A stretch of 6,710 nt of DNA from Porticoccaceae bacterium UBA1117 (GTDB taxonomy: Bacteria > Pseudomonadota > Gammaproteobacteria > Pseudomonadales > Porticoccaceae). The number at the start of each line of letters is the position of its first letter. Within the stretch, counting starts at the first letter, position 1. Positions 1 to 5,348 of this stretch are shown in pieces. The DNA lies in NCBI GenBank assembly GCA_002313335.1, contig DCBC01000133.1, positions 5,375 to 12,084 of the forward strand, given 5' to 3'. The translations under genes and the position numbers were made by a program. A model generated the notes under the pieces. The model was not told the DNA's origin, searched no databases, and was given only the letters and a program-made list of their open reading frames with translations.

Positions 1-103
1 CGCAGAAGACTTCTTTGTGCTTATCAGTATTGCGATGACTGCTTATGGCTTAGTTACTGCGACGGTTGTATATCTGGGTGCTTGGACCAAAGGGCTGGGC
101 TAG
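1..103 (+). CDS. C-terminal end of an unidentified membrane protein (5' end outside window)
   Basis: An open frame enters from the left edge (first whole codon at base 2) and stops at TAG 101-103, giving 33 residues. It begins AEDFFVLISIAMT and ends in YLGAWTKGLG. About 24 consecutive residues are hydrophobic or small (from FFVLIS to YLGAW), consistent with a final transmembrane helix followed by a very short tail with one lysine. I do not recognise the family, and too little is present to assign a function. The frame is on the same strand as the zapA unit downstream, but a strong promoter lies in the gap, so the two need not be one operon. No hairpin terminator follows the stop. A chance open frame this short cannot be ruled out, but its membrane-helix composition and clean stop favour a real gene end. 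Confidence 0.55.
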   Translation, partial: AEDFFVLISIAMTAYGLVTATVVYLGAWTKGLG

Positions 104-117
104 AGTCCATCTTATAA

Positions 118-146
118 TTGACCAATACAGACACAATGCCTATAGT
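118..146 (+). promoter_or_regulatory. sigma70-type promoter of the TIGR02449-zapA unit
   Basis: A near-consensus -35 TTGACC (118-123) and -10 TATAGT (141-146) are separated by exactly 17 bases. Transcription would start near 152-154, leaving a leader of roughly 35 bases before the ATG at 188. It sits in the 84-base gap after the upstream stop codon, which is where a promoter for the zapA unit is expected. Confidence 0.72.
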
Positions 147-187
147 TACGGGGCGCCATATACTCCTTTAGCGGTAATAATTTAATC

Positions 188-391
188 ATGACAGATACTG
201 AAGATTTCGAAGCAAAACTGGATCGCCTTATTGAACTGTGCCAGCGGCTAAAGCGTGACAATCAAGCACTTCATGCGCGTGAAGACGAATTGCTGGGTGA
301 GCGCAGTAAACTAATGAAAAAAAATGAGCAGGCACGGCATAAAGTAGAAACTATGATTAATCGTCTACAAGCGTTGAGTGCAGAACAATAA
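188..391 (+). CDS. TIGR02449 family coiled-coil protein, ZapB-like in form
   Basis: A 67-residue, highly charged protein with heptad-like hydrophobic spacing over nearly its whole length (about residues 6-63: LDRLIELCQRLK, then NQALHAREDELL and METMINRLQAL-like segments). This predicts a single cytoplasmic coiled coil without a folded domain. It matches my memory of the TIGR02449 family, which lies directly before zapA in Pseudomonas and relatives and resembles the small coiled-coil division protein ZapB. A role with ZapA at the Z-ring is inferred from position and shape, not shown. No other in-frame start lies between the upstream in-frame stop at 143-145 and this ATG. The Shine-Dalgarno sequence is weak. 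The stop overlaps the zapA start by one base (TAATG, 389-393), suggesting translational coupling and matched amounts of the two proteins. Confidence 0.88.
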   Translation: MTDTEDFEAKLDRLIELCQRLKRDNQALHAREDELLGERSKLMKKNEQARHKVETMINRLQALSAEQ

Positions 392-687
392 TGTCTAATA
401 TCTCTCTTAAAATTCGTATCCTGGATAAAGAATATCAGGTTAACTGTGCTCCAGAAGAACGGCAAGCCCTGGAGTATTCAGCGCAGTTACTGAATGAAAA
501 AATGGAAGAAATCCGTCGTGGCTCTCACATTATTGGTCTAGAACGCATCGCTGTAATGGCTGCACTTAATCTGACTCATGACTTGATTCGCACTGAGGAT
601 TCTGTGAAACAAAATAATCAGGCATCAGGGCTTTTGAGCTCAATGGATTTGAAACTGAACTCAGTTCTAGCTGATTTAGCAAATTAA
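391..687 (+). CDS. zapA: Cell division protein ZapA
   Basis: ZapA binds FtsZ at midcell and cross-links protofilaments, stabilising the Z-ring. The 98-residue product has the family's usual length and two-part build. The N-terminal globular part (about 1-48) opens with a beta-rich stretch (ISLKIRILDKEYQVNCAPEE) and the conserved L-N-E-K-M-E-E-I segment. The C-terminal helical part (about 50-98) begins ERIAVMAALNLTHDL and runs as the coiled coil through which ZapA forms tetramers. It is translated from an ATG that shares one base with the stop of the preceding coiled-coil gene, so it probably depends on coupled translation and on the promoter at 118-146. It is followed by 6S RNA, the same zapA-ssrS-fau order as in Escherichia coli and Pseudomonas, which supports the assignment. 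Confidence 0.95.
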   Translation: MSNISLKIRILDKEYQVNCAPEERQALEYSAQLLNEKMEEIRRGSHIIGLERIAVMAALNLTHDLIRTEDSVKQNNQASGLLSSMDLKLNSVLADLAN

Positions 688-730
688 TTTAAATTACCTA
701 GTAAATAGTGCATAGAATTTGTATTTTTGG

Positions 731-761
731 TTGCTATCTTTCCAATTCTCTCTGGTATACT
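731..761 (+). promoter_or_regulatory. Promoter of 6S RNA (extended -10)
   Basis: A TG dinucleotide at 753-754, one base ahead of TATACT (756-761), forms an extended -10 element. A TTGCTA (731-736) could serve as -35, but the 19-base spacing is long, so the extended -10 probably carries much of the strength. The predicted start, near 767-768, coincides with the 5' side of the 6S closing stem. The preceding bases 688-730 are AT-rich and could act as an UP-like element. They contain a perfect 12-base AT palindrome (685-696) overlapping the zapA stop, but no GC-rich terminator. A weaker TAGAAT (713-718) might be a second, upstream -10. Confidence 0.65.
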
Positions 762-766
762 AGACG

Positions 767-938
767 CTCCTGGGGTGTTTGCCAGCCAAGAAGTCCCTGA
801 GCCGATAATTATTATCCGGCTTCTTTCTGCCAACATTGTTGTGCAATTCCGTGCGTCGGAAAGCCTGATATGTTGCGAAAGTTGCCAACTTGAACTATTC
901 GGTTCAAGGCCACGTTGGCAGCGGCACTCTGGGGTTTA
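767..938 (+). ncRNA. ssrS: 6S RNA (SsrS), regulator of sigma70 RNA polymerase
   Basis: 6S RNA mimics an open promoter, sequesters sigma70 RNA polymerase as cells leave exponential growth, and is itself the template for a short product RNA (pRNA) on outgrowth. The signatures are clear. TCCCTGAGCCGATA (794-807) matches the conserved 5' side of the central bubble. CTTGAAC (889-895) and GTTCAAG (902-908) form the conserved 3'-side hairpin with a 6-base loop. The closing stem pairs CTCC (767-770) with GGGG (931-934), GTG (775-777) with CAC (925-927), and GCCA (781-784) with TGGC (916-919). The apical arm pairs CTTTC (823-827) with GAAAG (877-881) and CAACAT (831-836) with ATGTTG (870-875). By analogy with E. 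coli U44, pRNA would start opposite T806 and begin AUCGGCUCAGGG. Position between zapA and fau is the standard location. The exact ends are estimates. A 70-codon open frame over this stretch is not a gene. Confidence 0.94.
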
Positions 939-958
939 ATTGTTGATGAGAAAAATCA

Positions 959-1549
959 ATGAATAGCAACGAGATAAGACAACAGTTGCGCATAAAAAGA
1001 CGTTCACTGACGCTATCGCAGCAACAGCAGGCAGCTCAGTCTTTGGCAACTTTAATAAAAGAAAGTGCCTTTTTTCAAAAAGCTAAGCGCGTTGGTCTAT
1101 ATCTAGCCAATGATGGTGAAATTGATCCTTCGATTATTTTATCTTTAGCCGACGGCCTAGGTAAGCAGTGCTTTCTTCCCGTTTTAGACCCTAAGTTGAC
1201 CAATAGCTTGTATTTCGCATCGTTCACCGCAAATAGCATATTAGAACCCAATCGTTATGGTATCTTAGAACCAGTCGATGTTGAGTCTGAAATACTGTCA
1301 CCAAAGAATATAGACGTTCTTTTTATGCCTTTGGTTGGCTTTGATAGATCGGGCAATCGAATTGGCATGGGCGGCGGCTATTATGATCGCACTCTGGCAT
1401 TTATGAAAGAGATAGAAAAGCCGCCACTAACACTGGTAGGGCTTGCCCATAGCGGCCAAGAAGTCCCACAAATATCCAGTCAAAGCTGGGATATTCCATT
1501 ACATCTAATTGCGACTGAGAAAGAAATAATATGCGTAAGACCAAGATAA
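959..1549 (+). CDS. fau: 5-formyltetrahydrofolate cyclo-ligase
   Basis: This cytoplasmic enzyme (YgfA; EC 6.3.3.2) uses ATP to convert 5-formyltetrahydrofolate to 5,10-methenyltetrahydrofolate, returning the stored or inhibitory folate to one-carbon metabolism. The 196-residue length is normal. Visible family features are the basic N-terminal helix (RIKRRSL, 11-17), NDGEID (51-56) with a likely substrate-contacting Glu54, NRYGILEP (98-105), the nucleotide-binding signature DRSGNRIGMGGGYYDR (129-144), and the C-terminal DIPLHLIATE segment (178-187). The ATG at 959 has a modest Shine-Dalgarno GATGAG (945-950). It lies about 20 bases beyond the predicted 3' end of 6S RNA, so fau is probably expressed by read-through of the ssrS transcript, as in E. 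coli. Its last 19 bases overlap the start of pyk. Confidence 0.95.
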   Translation: MNSNEIRQQLRIKRRSLTLSQQQQAAQSLATLIKESAFFQKAKRVGLYLANDGEIDPSIILSLADGLGKQCFLPVLDPKLTNSLYFASFTANSILEPNRYGILEPVDVESEILSPKNIDVLFMPLVGFDRSGNRIGMGGGYYDRTLAFMKEIEKPPLTLVGLAHSGQEVPQISSQSWDIPLHLIATEKEIICVRPR

Positions 1550-2940
1550 TTTGTACTATTGGCCCAGTAACTGAGTCGATTGAGATGCTGGAAAAACTTG
1601 CCGCGGCAGGAATGAATGTTGCTCGATTAAATATGTCTCACGGCGACCATCAATCACATACAAATATCATCCAGTCCATAAAAAAACTGAATAAAAAACT
1701 CGATCATCCGATAGCCATTTTACTCGACACACAAGGGCCAGAAATTCGTACCGGCGATATGGCTAATGACCTGCACTTAAACGAGGGTGATACTATATCT
1801 ATCGTAGCCCGAGGCGCGGAAAATGTTGAAGAATCCTCTATCCATGTTAATTATGATGATCTTATTAATGACGTAGATATCGGCGATATCATCACTGTAG
1901 ATAATGGTCTAATCAATCTCCAAGTACTGGAGAAACAAGAAAGAATCATGCAGGTTAAAGTGATTGATGGCGGCCTCTTAAAAAGTAAACGTCATGTCAA
2001 TCTACCCGGCATTCGGGTAAACCTCCCTGCTATCACCGAAAAAGATCGTCGTGATATTGAGTTTGGTATGAGTCAAGGCGTCGATTTTATTGCGCTTTCT
2101 TTTGTACGAGAGGCGGCCGATATTCATCAACTACGCGAACTCCTTGGTGATAGAGCGGACAAAATTAAGATCGTTGCAAAACTTGAAGATCAAGAGGCGA
2201 TTACCAACATGATTGAAATTATCGAAGCAGCCGACGGCATTATGGTGGCCCGAGGAGATCTTGGTGTTGAGATTCCTCTCGAAGTATTGCCCAGAATCCA
2301 ACGGCGTATCATTCGCACCTGTGCTGAAATGGGTAAACGGGTTATTGTCGCCACGCATATGCTCGAGTCTATGATTGAAAACCCGATTCCCACACGAGCA
2401 GAAGTGACTGATGTTGCCAATGCTGTCTATGAAGAAGCCGACGCTATTATGCTGTCAGGTGAAACCACTGTAGGTAAGTATCCTATTAAATGCGTCGAAA
2501 TTTTAGATCGTATTGCGCGCTCAACCGAGAGCAGTAGAGGTCTTTTGTTTACCGACAATTTAGAAGTAAAAGAAGATAAACAGCAGATAGCAAAGGCCGC
2601 TGTGACCTTAGCTGAGTCCATTTCGGCAAAAGCGATCATGGTGCCAACTCGGCGTGGCCGCATGGCTAACCGCGTGACCAACTGCCATCCTCAACAATCT
2701 ATTATTTGCGCTTTTACTGACAATGCTTTGACCATGCGCCAGTTGATGCTCAACCGCAATGTATTAAGCTATCAAATCACGTTTAGCGAGGATCCAGAGC
2801 AAACGCTGGCTGCCGCCGCTGCTATCATGCTCACTAGGAATGACTTCTCTGCCGACGATCCGGTAGTGGTTATTTCCGACGCACTAGCGGGCTCAGGTTT
2901 TGAGGCCATTCAAATACGAAAAATTTCTGATCTGCTCTGA
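1531..2940 (+). CDS. pyk: Pyruvate kinase
   Basis: Pyruvate kinase transfers phosphate from phosphoenolpyruvate to ADP, the last step of glycolysis. The 469 residues match E. coli PykF (470), and catalytic numbering nearly coincides. Domain A (about 1-70 and 168-345) has Arg32 with Asn34 and Ser36 in ARLNMSHG, Asp66-Thr67 in LDTQGPEIRTG, Lys217 and Glu219 in AKLEDQEA, Asp243 in MVARGDLGVE, and PTRAEVTDVANAV (287-299). Domain B is about 71-167. The C-terminal allosteric domain spans about 350-469. Glu71 is the residue typical of K+-dependent enzymes, while Gln68 replaces the usual Lys. The start MRKTKIICTIGP fits the family N-terminus exactly, so the 19-base overlap with fau appears real; AGAAAG (1519-1524) is a plausible ribosome site. 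No separate promoter was seen, so it may be read from the ssrS-fau transcript. It ends 32 bases from the convergent ilvA stop. Confidence 0.95.
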   Translation: MRKTKIICTIGPVTESIEMLEKLAAAGMNVARLNMSHGDHQSHTNIIQSIKKLNKKLDHPIAILLDTQGPEIRTGDMANDLHLNEGDTISIVARGAENVEESSIHVNYDDLINDVDIGDIITVDNGLINLQVLEKQERIMQVKVIDGGLLKSKRHVNLPGIRVNLPAITEKDRRDIEFGMSQGVDFIALSFVREAADIHQLRELLGDRADKIKIVAKLEDQEAITNMIEIIEAADGIMVARGDLGVEIPLEVLPRIQRRIIRTCAEMGKRVIVATHMLESMIENPIPTRAEVTDVANAVYEEADAIMLSGETTVGKYPIKCVEILDRIARSTESSRGLLFTDNLEVKEDKQQIAKAAVTLAESISAKAIMVPTRRGRMANRVTNCHPQQSIICAFTDNALTMRQLMLNRNVLSYQITFSEDPEQTLAAAAAIMLTRNDFSADDPVVVISDALAGSGFEAIQIRKISDLL

Positions 2941-2972
2941 GGTTAAAGTTGGCGGCTTAAACAATCAGCGAC

Positions 2973-4487
2973 TTAGTTTCCTAGAAAAAAACGATATGCT
3001 TGGTTATCGGTTTCATCTTCGCACCGATAGCCTAACTCATCTAAAAATTGCTTAACCTTTAGACCCTCACTCTGCGATGCCTGAAACCCAACTAAGACCT
3101 TGCCAAACGCCGAACCATGATTACGGTAATGGAACATTGAGATATTTAAATCATCACCAAGTTCAGTTAAAAAATTGAGCAATGCGCTTGGTCGCTCAGG
3201 AAATTCAAACCGAAAAACCTGCTCTTCTCCAACCTGAGGTGAGCGCCCACCCACCATGTGTCGGATATGTGACTTGGCAAGCTCGCTATCGGTCATATCC
3301 TCAACGGGGTAATGACCCTCACTTAATTCTCTCAGTAACTGAAAGCGATCATCATCTGAGGTCACTTTAACGCCCACAAAAATTTGAGCGTGATCGGCGC
3401 TACTGAATCGATAATTAAATTCTGAGATAGTACGTTTGCCCAATGCTTTGCAAAAGTGCTTAAAACTACCGGGCTTTTCATCCAGTGTTACAGCCAAAAT
3501 CGCCTCACGCTTTTCGCCAACCTCTGTGCGCTCTGAGATATAGCGTAGCCTATCGAAATCAATATTAGCACCACACTGAATCGCCAATAGGGTTTGACCC
3601 ACAACACCGTGCTGCTCAACATATTTTTTAAGCCCCGCCGCGCCCATGGCACCAGAAGGTTCACAAATCGCCCGCGTATCGTTGTATACATCTTTAATCG
3701 CGGCGCAAATCTCATCGGTACTGACGGTAATAACTTCATCGACTAAGTCTTTAAGGATCCGAAAAGTCTCGGTGCCAATTTGGCCTACCGCCGTTCCATC
3801 AGCAAATATTCCGACCTCTTTAAGCTTTACCGGTTGCCCCGCCTGCATTGCAGCTTCTAGACAAGCCGCATCGTCAGATTCAACCGCAATAATTTTTACT
3901 CCTGGGCGGACATACTTTACATAAGCGGCAACGCCAGCACAAAGCCCTCCTCCACCCACTGCAATGAAAATTGCATCTAGCTCACCTGGTAGCTGACGGA
4001 GTATCTCCATGCCAACAGTGCCCTGGCCTGCAATAATATCGGGATCATCAAACGGATGAATATAGGTAAGGCCCTGCTCTTTTAATAACTGTTGGGCATG
4101 GCCGGCCGCAGCATCATAATTATCACCAAACAAAACGACATTGGCTCCCCAGCCACGGACCGCATCAACTTTAATATTTGGTGTTGTTTTAGGCATTACA
4201 ATAGTTGCATTAACGCCCATTTTTTGTGCCGCTAACGCCAAACCCTGAGCATGATTTCCGGCTGAAGCCGCCACCACCCCCGCCGCCAATTGCTCTTTGG
4301 AGAGATGGCGTAGCTTGTTATACGCCCCACGAATTTTGAATGAAAATACCGGCTGTAAATCTTCGCGCTTGAGTAGCACCCGATTTCTTAGCCGCTGTGA
4401 TAATAATGGGGCTTTATCAACCGGCGTCTCCAGAGCTAAATCATAGATGCGGGCATCAAGAATTTTTTTAACGTACTTCTGTGGCAT
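2973..4487 (-). CDS. ilvA: Threonine deaminase, biosynthetic (threonine ammonia-lyase)
   Basis: This PLP enzyme converts L-threonine to 2-oxobutanoate and ammonia, the committed step of isoleucine synthesis, and the family is feedback-inhibited by isoleucine. At 504 residues it is the long biosynthetic form (E. coli 514), not the short catabolic TdcB type. The catalytic domain (about 1-320) shows the PLP-lysine motif SFKIRGAYN (Lys51), SAGNHAQG (75-82), the phosphate-binding glycine loop VGGGGL (177-182) and EPSGAMG (276-282). Two regulatory ACT-like domains follow: about 328-400 (EAILAVTLDEKPGSF...) and about 423-493 (VFRFEFPERPSALLNFL...), ending in the typical AYRFFLGN. Cys305, in QCGANIDFDRLR, sits where E. 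coli IlvA has the serine facing the PLP ring nitrogen. GGA (4496-4494), six bases upstream, supports the ATG at 4487. The gene is divergent from rpiA. Confidence 0.96.
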   Translation of the reverse strand: MPQKYVKKILDARIYDLALETPVDKAPLLSQRLRNRVLLKREDLQPVFSFKIRGAYNKLRHLSKEQLAAGVVAASAGNHAQGLALAAQKMGVNATIVMPKTTPNIKVDAVRGWGANVVLFGDNYDAAAGHAQQLLKEQGLTYIHPFDDPDIIAGQGTVGMEILRQLPGELDAIFIAVGGGGLCAGVAAYVKYVRPGVKIIAVESDDAACLEAAMQAGQPVKLKEVGIFADGTAVGQIGTETFRILKDLVDEVITVSTDEICAAIKDVYNDTRAICEPSGAMGAAGLKKYVEQHGVVGQTLLAIQCGANIDFDRLRYISERTEVGEKREAILAVTLDEKPGSFKHFCKALGKRTISEFNYRFSSADHAQIFVGVKVTSDDDRFQLLRELSEGHYPVEDMTDSELAKSHIRHMVGGRSPQVGEEQVFRFEFPERPSALLNFLTELGDDLNISMFHYRNHGSAFGKVLVGFQASQSEGLKVKQFLDELGYRCEDETDNQAYRFFLGN

Positions 4488-4662
4488 GAGACATCCAGAT
4501 ATGAGGTGATGAGCAATGGTAGTTTGATATCATCATTTACGCCAGTTTCTTGTTCCAATTAGCGCCAATTCACAACATCCTTTGACGTATGAATCTGATT
4601 TTTTGAGCTAATCATCGTATAATCATGACCATCGAAATTGATTTAACAAGAAGGGGTAATTC
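4488..4662. promoter_or_regulatory. Divergent ilvA-rpiA control region
   Basis: This 175-base gap must hold the promoters of both genes. On the plus strand a perfect TATAAT (4618-4623) precedes rpiA; its best -35 at 17-base spacing is only CTGATT (4595-4600), while good -35-like hexamers TTGACG (4582-4587) and TTGAGC (4603-4608) are badly spaced. On the minus strand the same bases read TG-A-TTATAC (4625-4617), an extended -10 pointing toward ilvA, which would give a leader of about 120 bases. CCAATT occurs twice at a 10-base period (4555-4560, 4565-4570), and TGATATCA (4525-4532) is a perfect 8-base palindrome; either could bind a regulator. No attenuator, T-box or known riboswitch was recognised. 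Promoter calls are tentative. Confidence 0.5.
4651..4656 (+). promoter_or_regulatory. Ribosome binding site fixing the GTG start of rpiA
   Basis: AAGGGG lies six bases before the GTG at 4663. The nearest upstream ATG (4625) is in another frame, so this site decides that rpiA starts with GTG. Confidence 0.75.
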
Positions 4663-5343
4663 GTGGACCAAAATCAACTAAAGCAGGCCGTCGCTCAAGC
4701 CGCTGTAGATTATGTTTTGAAAAAAGTTGATGCAGATAGCATTGTAGGTATTGGTACCGGATCAACTGCGAACTGTTTTATTGATCTCATTGCTAAACAC
4801 AAGCACCTTTTTCAGGCAACTATTGCCAGCTCCGAAGGATCCGCAGAACGATTGCGAAGTCACGGTATTACAGTGTACGAATTAAATGCAGTATCAGAAG
4901 TGACTATTTATGTCGATGGCGCGGATGAGGCCAACGCTCGATTGGAACTCATTAAAGGGGGTGGCGCAGCCCTGACTCGAGAAAAAATTGTTACCGCAGT
5001 AGCAAACGAATTCGTTTGTATTGCCGATGAGAGCAAATGGGTAAGCCACCTCGGCGGGTTCCCTCTCCCCGTAGAAGTTATTCCAATGGCAAGAAGCCAC
5101 GTCGCTCGGGAACTTGTTAAGCTTGGCGGCGATCCGGTTTGGCGTGAAAACGTTGTCACAGATAACGGTAATCTCATCCTGGATGTCCATCATTTGCATC
5201 CCATTGGGTCTGCCTGTGCACTGGAAGAAAAGATCAATCACATTACCGGCGTAGTCACTAATGGTTTGTTCGCACTCAAGCCTGCAGACATATTATTTTT
5301 GGCCACTCAAAACGGGATTGTCACGCACTATCCCACTAAATAG
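4663..5343 (+). CDS. rpiA: Ribose-5-phosphate isomerase A
   Basis: RpiA interconverts ribose 5-phosphate and ribulose 5-phosphate in the non-oxidative pentose phosphate pathway, supplying ribose for nucleotides. The 226 residues are slightly longer than E. coli RpiA (219). Conserved motifs are all present: phosphate-binding GIGTGST (29-35), YVDGADE (83-89) with Asp85 and Asp88, [12 protein letters not shown] (97-108) with Lys98 and the likely general base Glu107, [11 protein letters not shown] (133-143), LVKLGG (151-156) and VVTDNGN (164-170). The GTG start is supported by a good ribosome site and by alignment of the N-terminus ([14 protein letters not shown]) with E. coli MTQDELKKAV. It is transcribed away from ilvA, an arrangement I recall in other gammaproteobacteria such as Pseudomonas. 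Its stop is only five bases from the stop of the convergent DUF2333 gene. Confidence 0.96.
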   Translation: MDQNQLKQAVAQAAVDYVLKKVDADSIVGIGTGSTANCFIDLIAKHKHLFQATIASSEGSAERLRSHGITVYELNAVSEVTIYVDGADEANARLELIKGGGAALTREKIVTAVANEFVCIADESKWVSHLGGFPLPVEVIPMARSHVARELVKLGGDPVWRENVVTDNGNLILDVHHLHPIGSACALEEKINHITGVVTNGLFALKPADILFLATQNGIVTHYPTK

Positions 5344-5348
5344 TTCTT

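Noticed and set aside
685..696. A perfect 12-base palindrome TAATTTAAATTA overlapping the zapA stop.
   Set aside because: It is pure A/T, lies in an AT-rich stretch, and has no T-run or GC stem, so neither a terminator nor an operator can be claimed.
727..939. A 70-codon plus-strand open frame.
   Set aside because: It lies almost exactly over the 6S RNA, has no protein-like features or ribosome site, and the conserved RNA motifs and pairings fully explain the sequence.
1196..1222. TTGACC inside fau as the -35 of an internal pyk promoter.
   Set aside because: No acceptable -10 occurs at 16-18 bases downstream (ATCGTT at 17).
3182..3924. Plus-strand frames inside ilvA (3182-3370 and 3646-3924).
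   Set aside because: They are antisense shadows of ilvA, whose frame is fully accounted for by conserved motifs.
4470..4538. A 22-codon minus-strand upstream frame starting ATGATGATA that overlaps the ilvA start in another frame.
   Set aside because: No enrichment of regulatory codons and no clear ribosome site; ilvA has its own site at 4496-4494.
4613..4630. A six-codon minus-strand frame (Met-Val-Met-Ile-Ile-Arg) upstream of ilvA, resembling an isoleucine/valine attenuator leader peptide.
   Set aside because: It overlaps the probable -10 element, has no ribosome site, and no terminator or antiterminator hairpin with a T-run follows before ilvA. Ile and Val codons in so short a frame are likely chance.
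4894..5241. Long minus-strand frames inside rpiA (also 4908-5177).
   Set aside because: They lie opposite the strongly conserved rpiA coding sequence and show no recognisable protein features.
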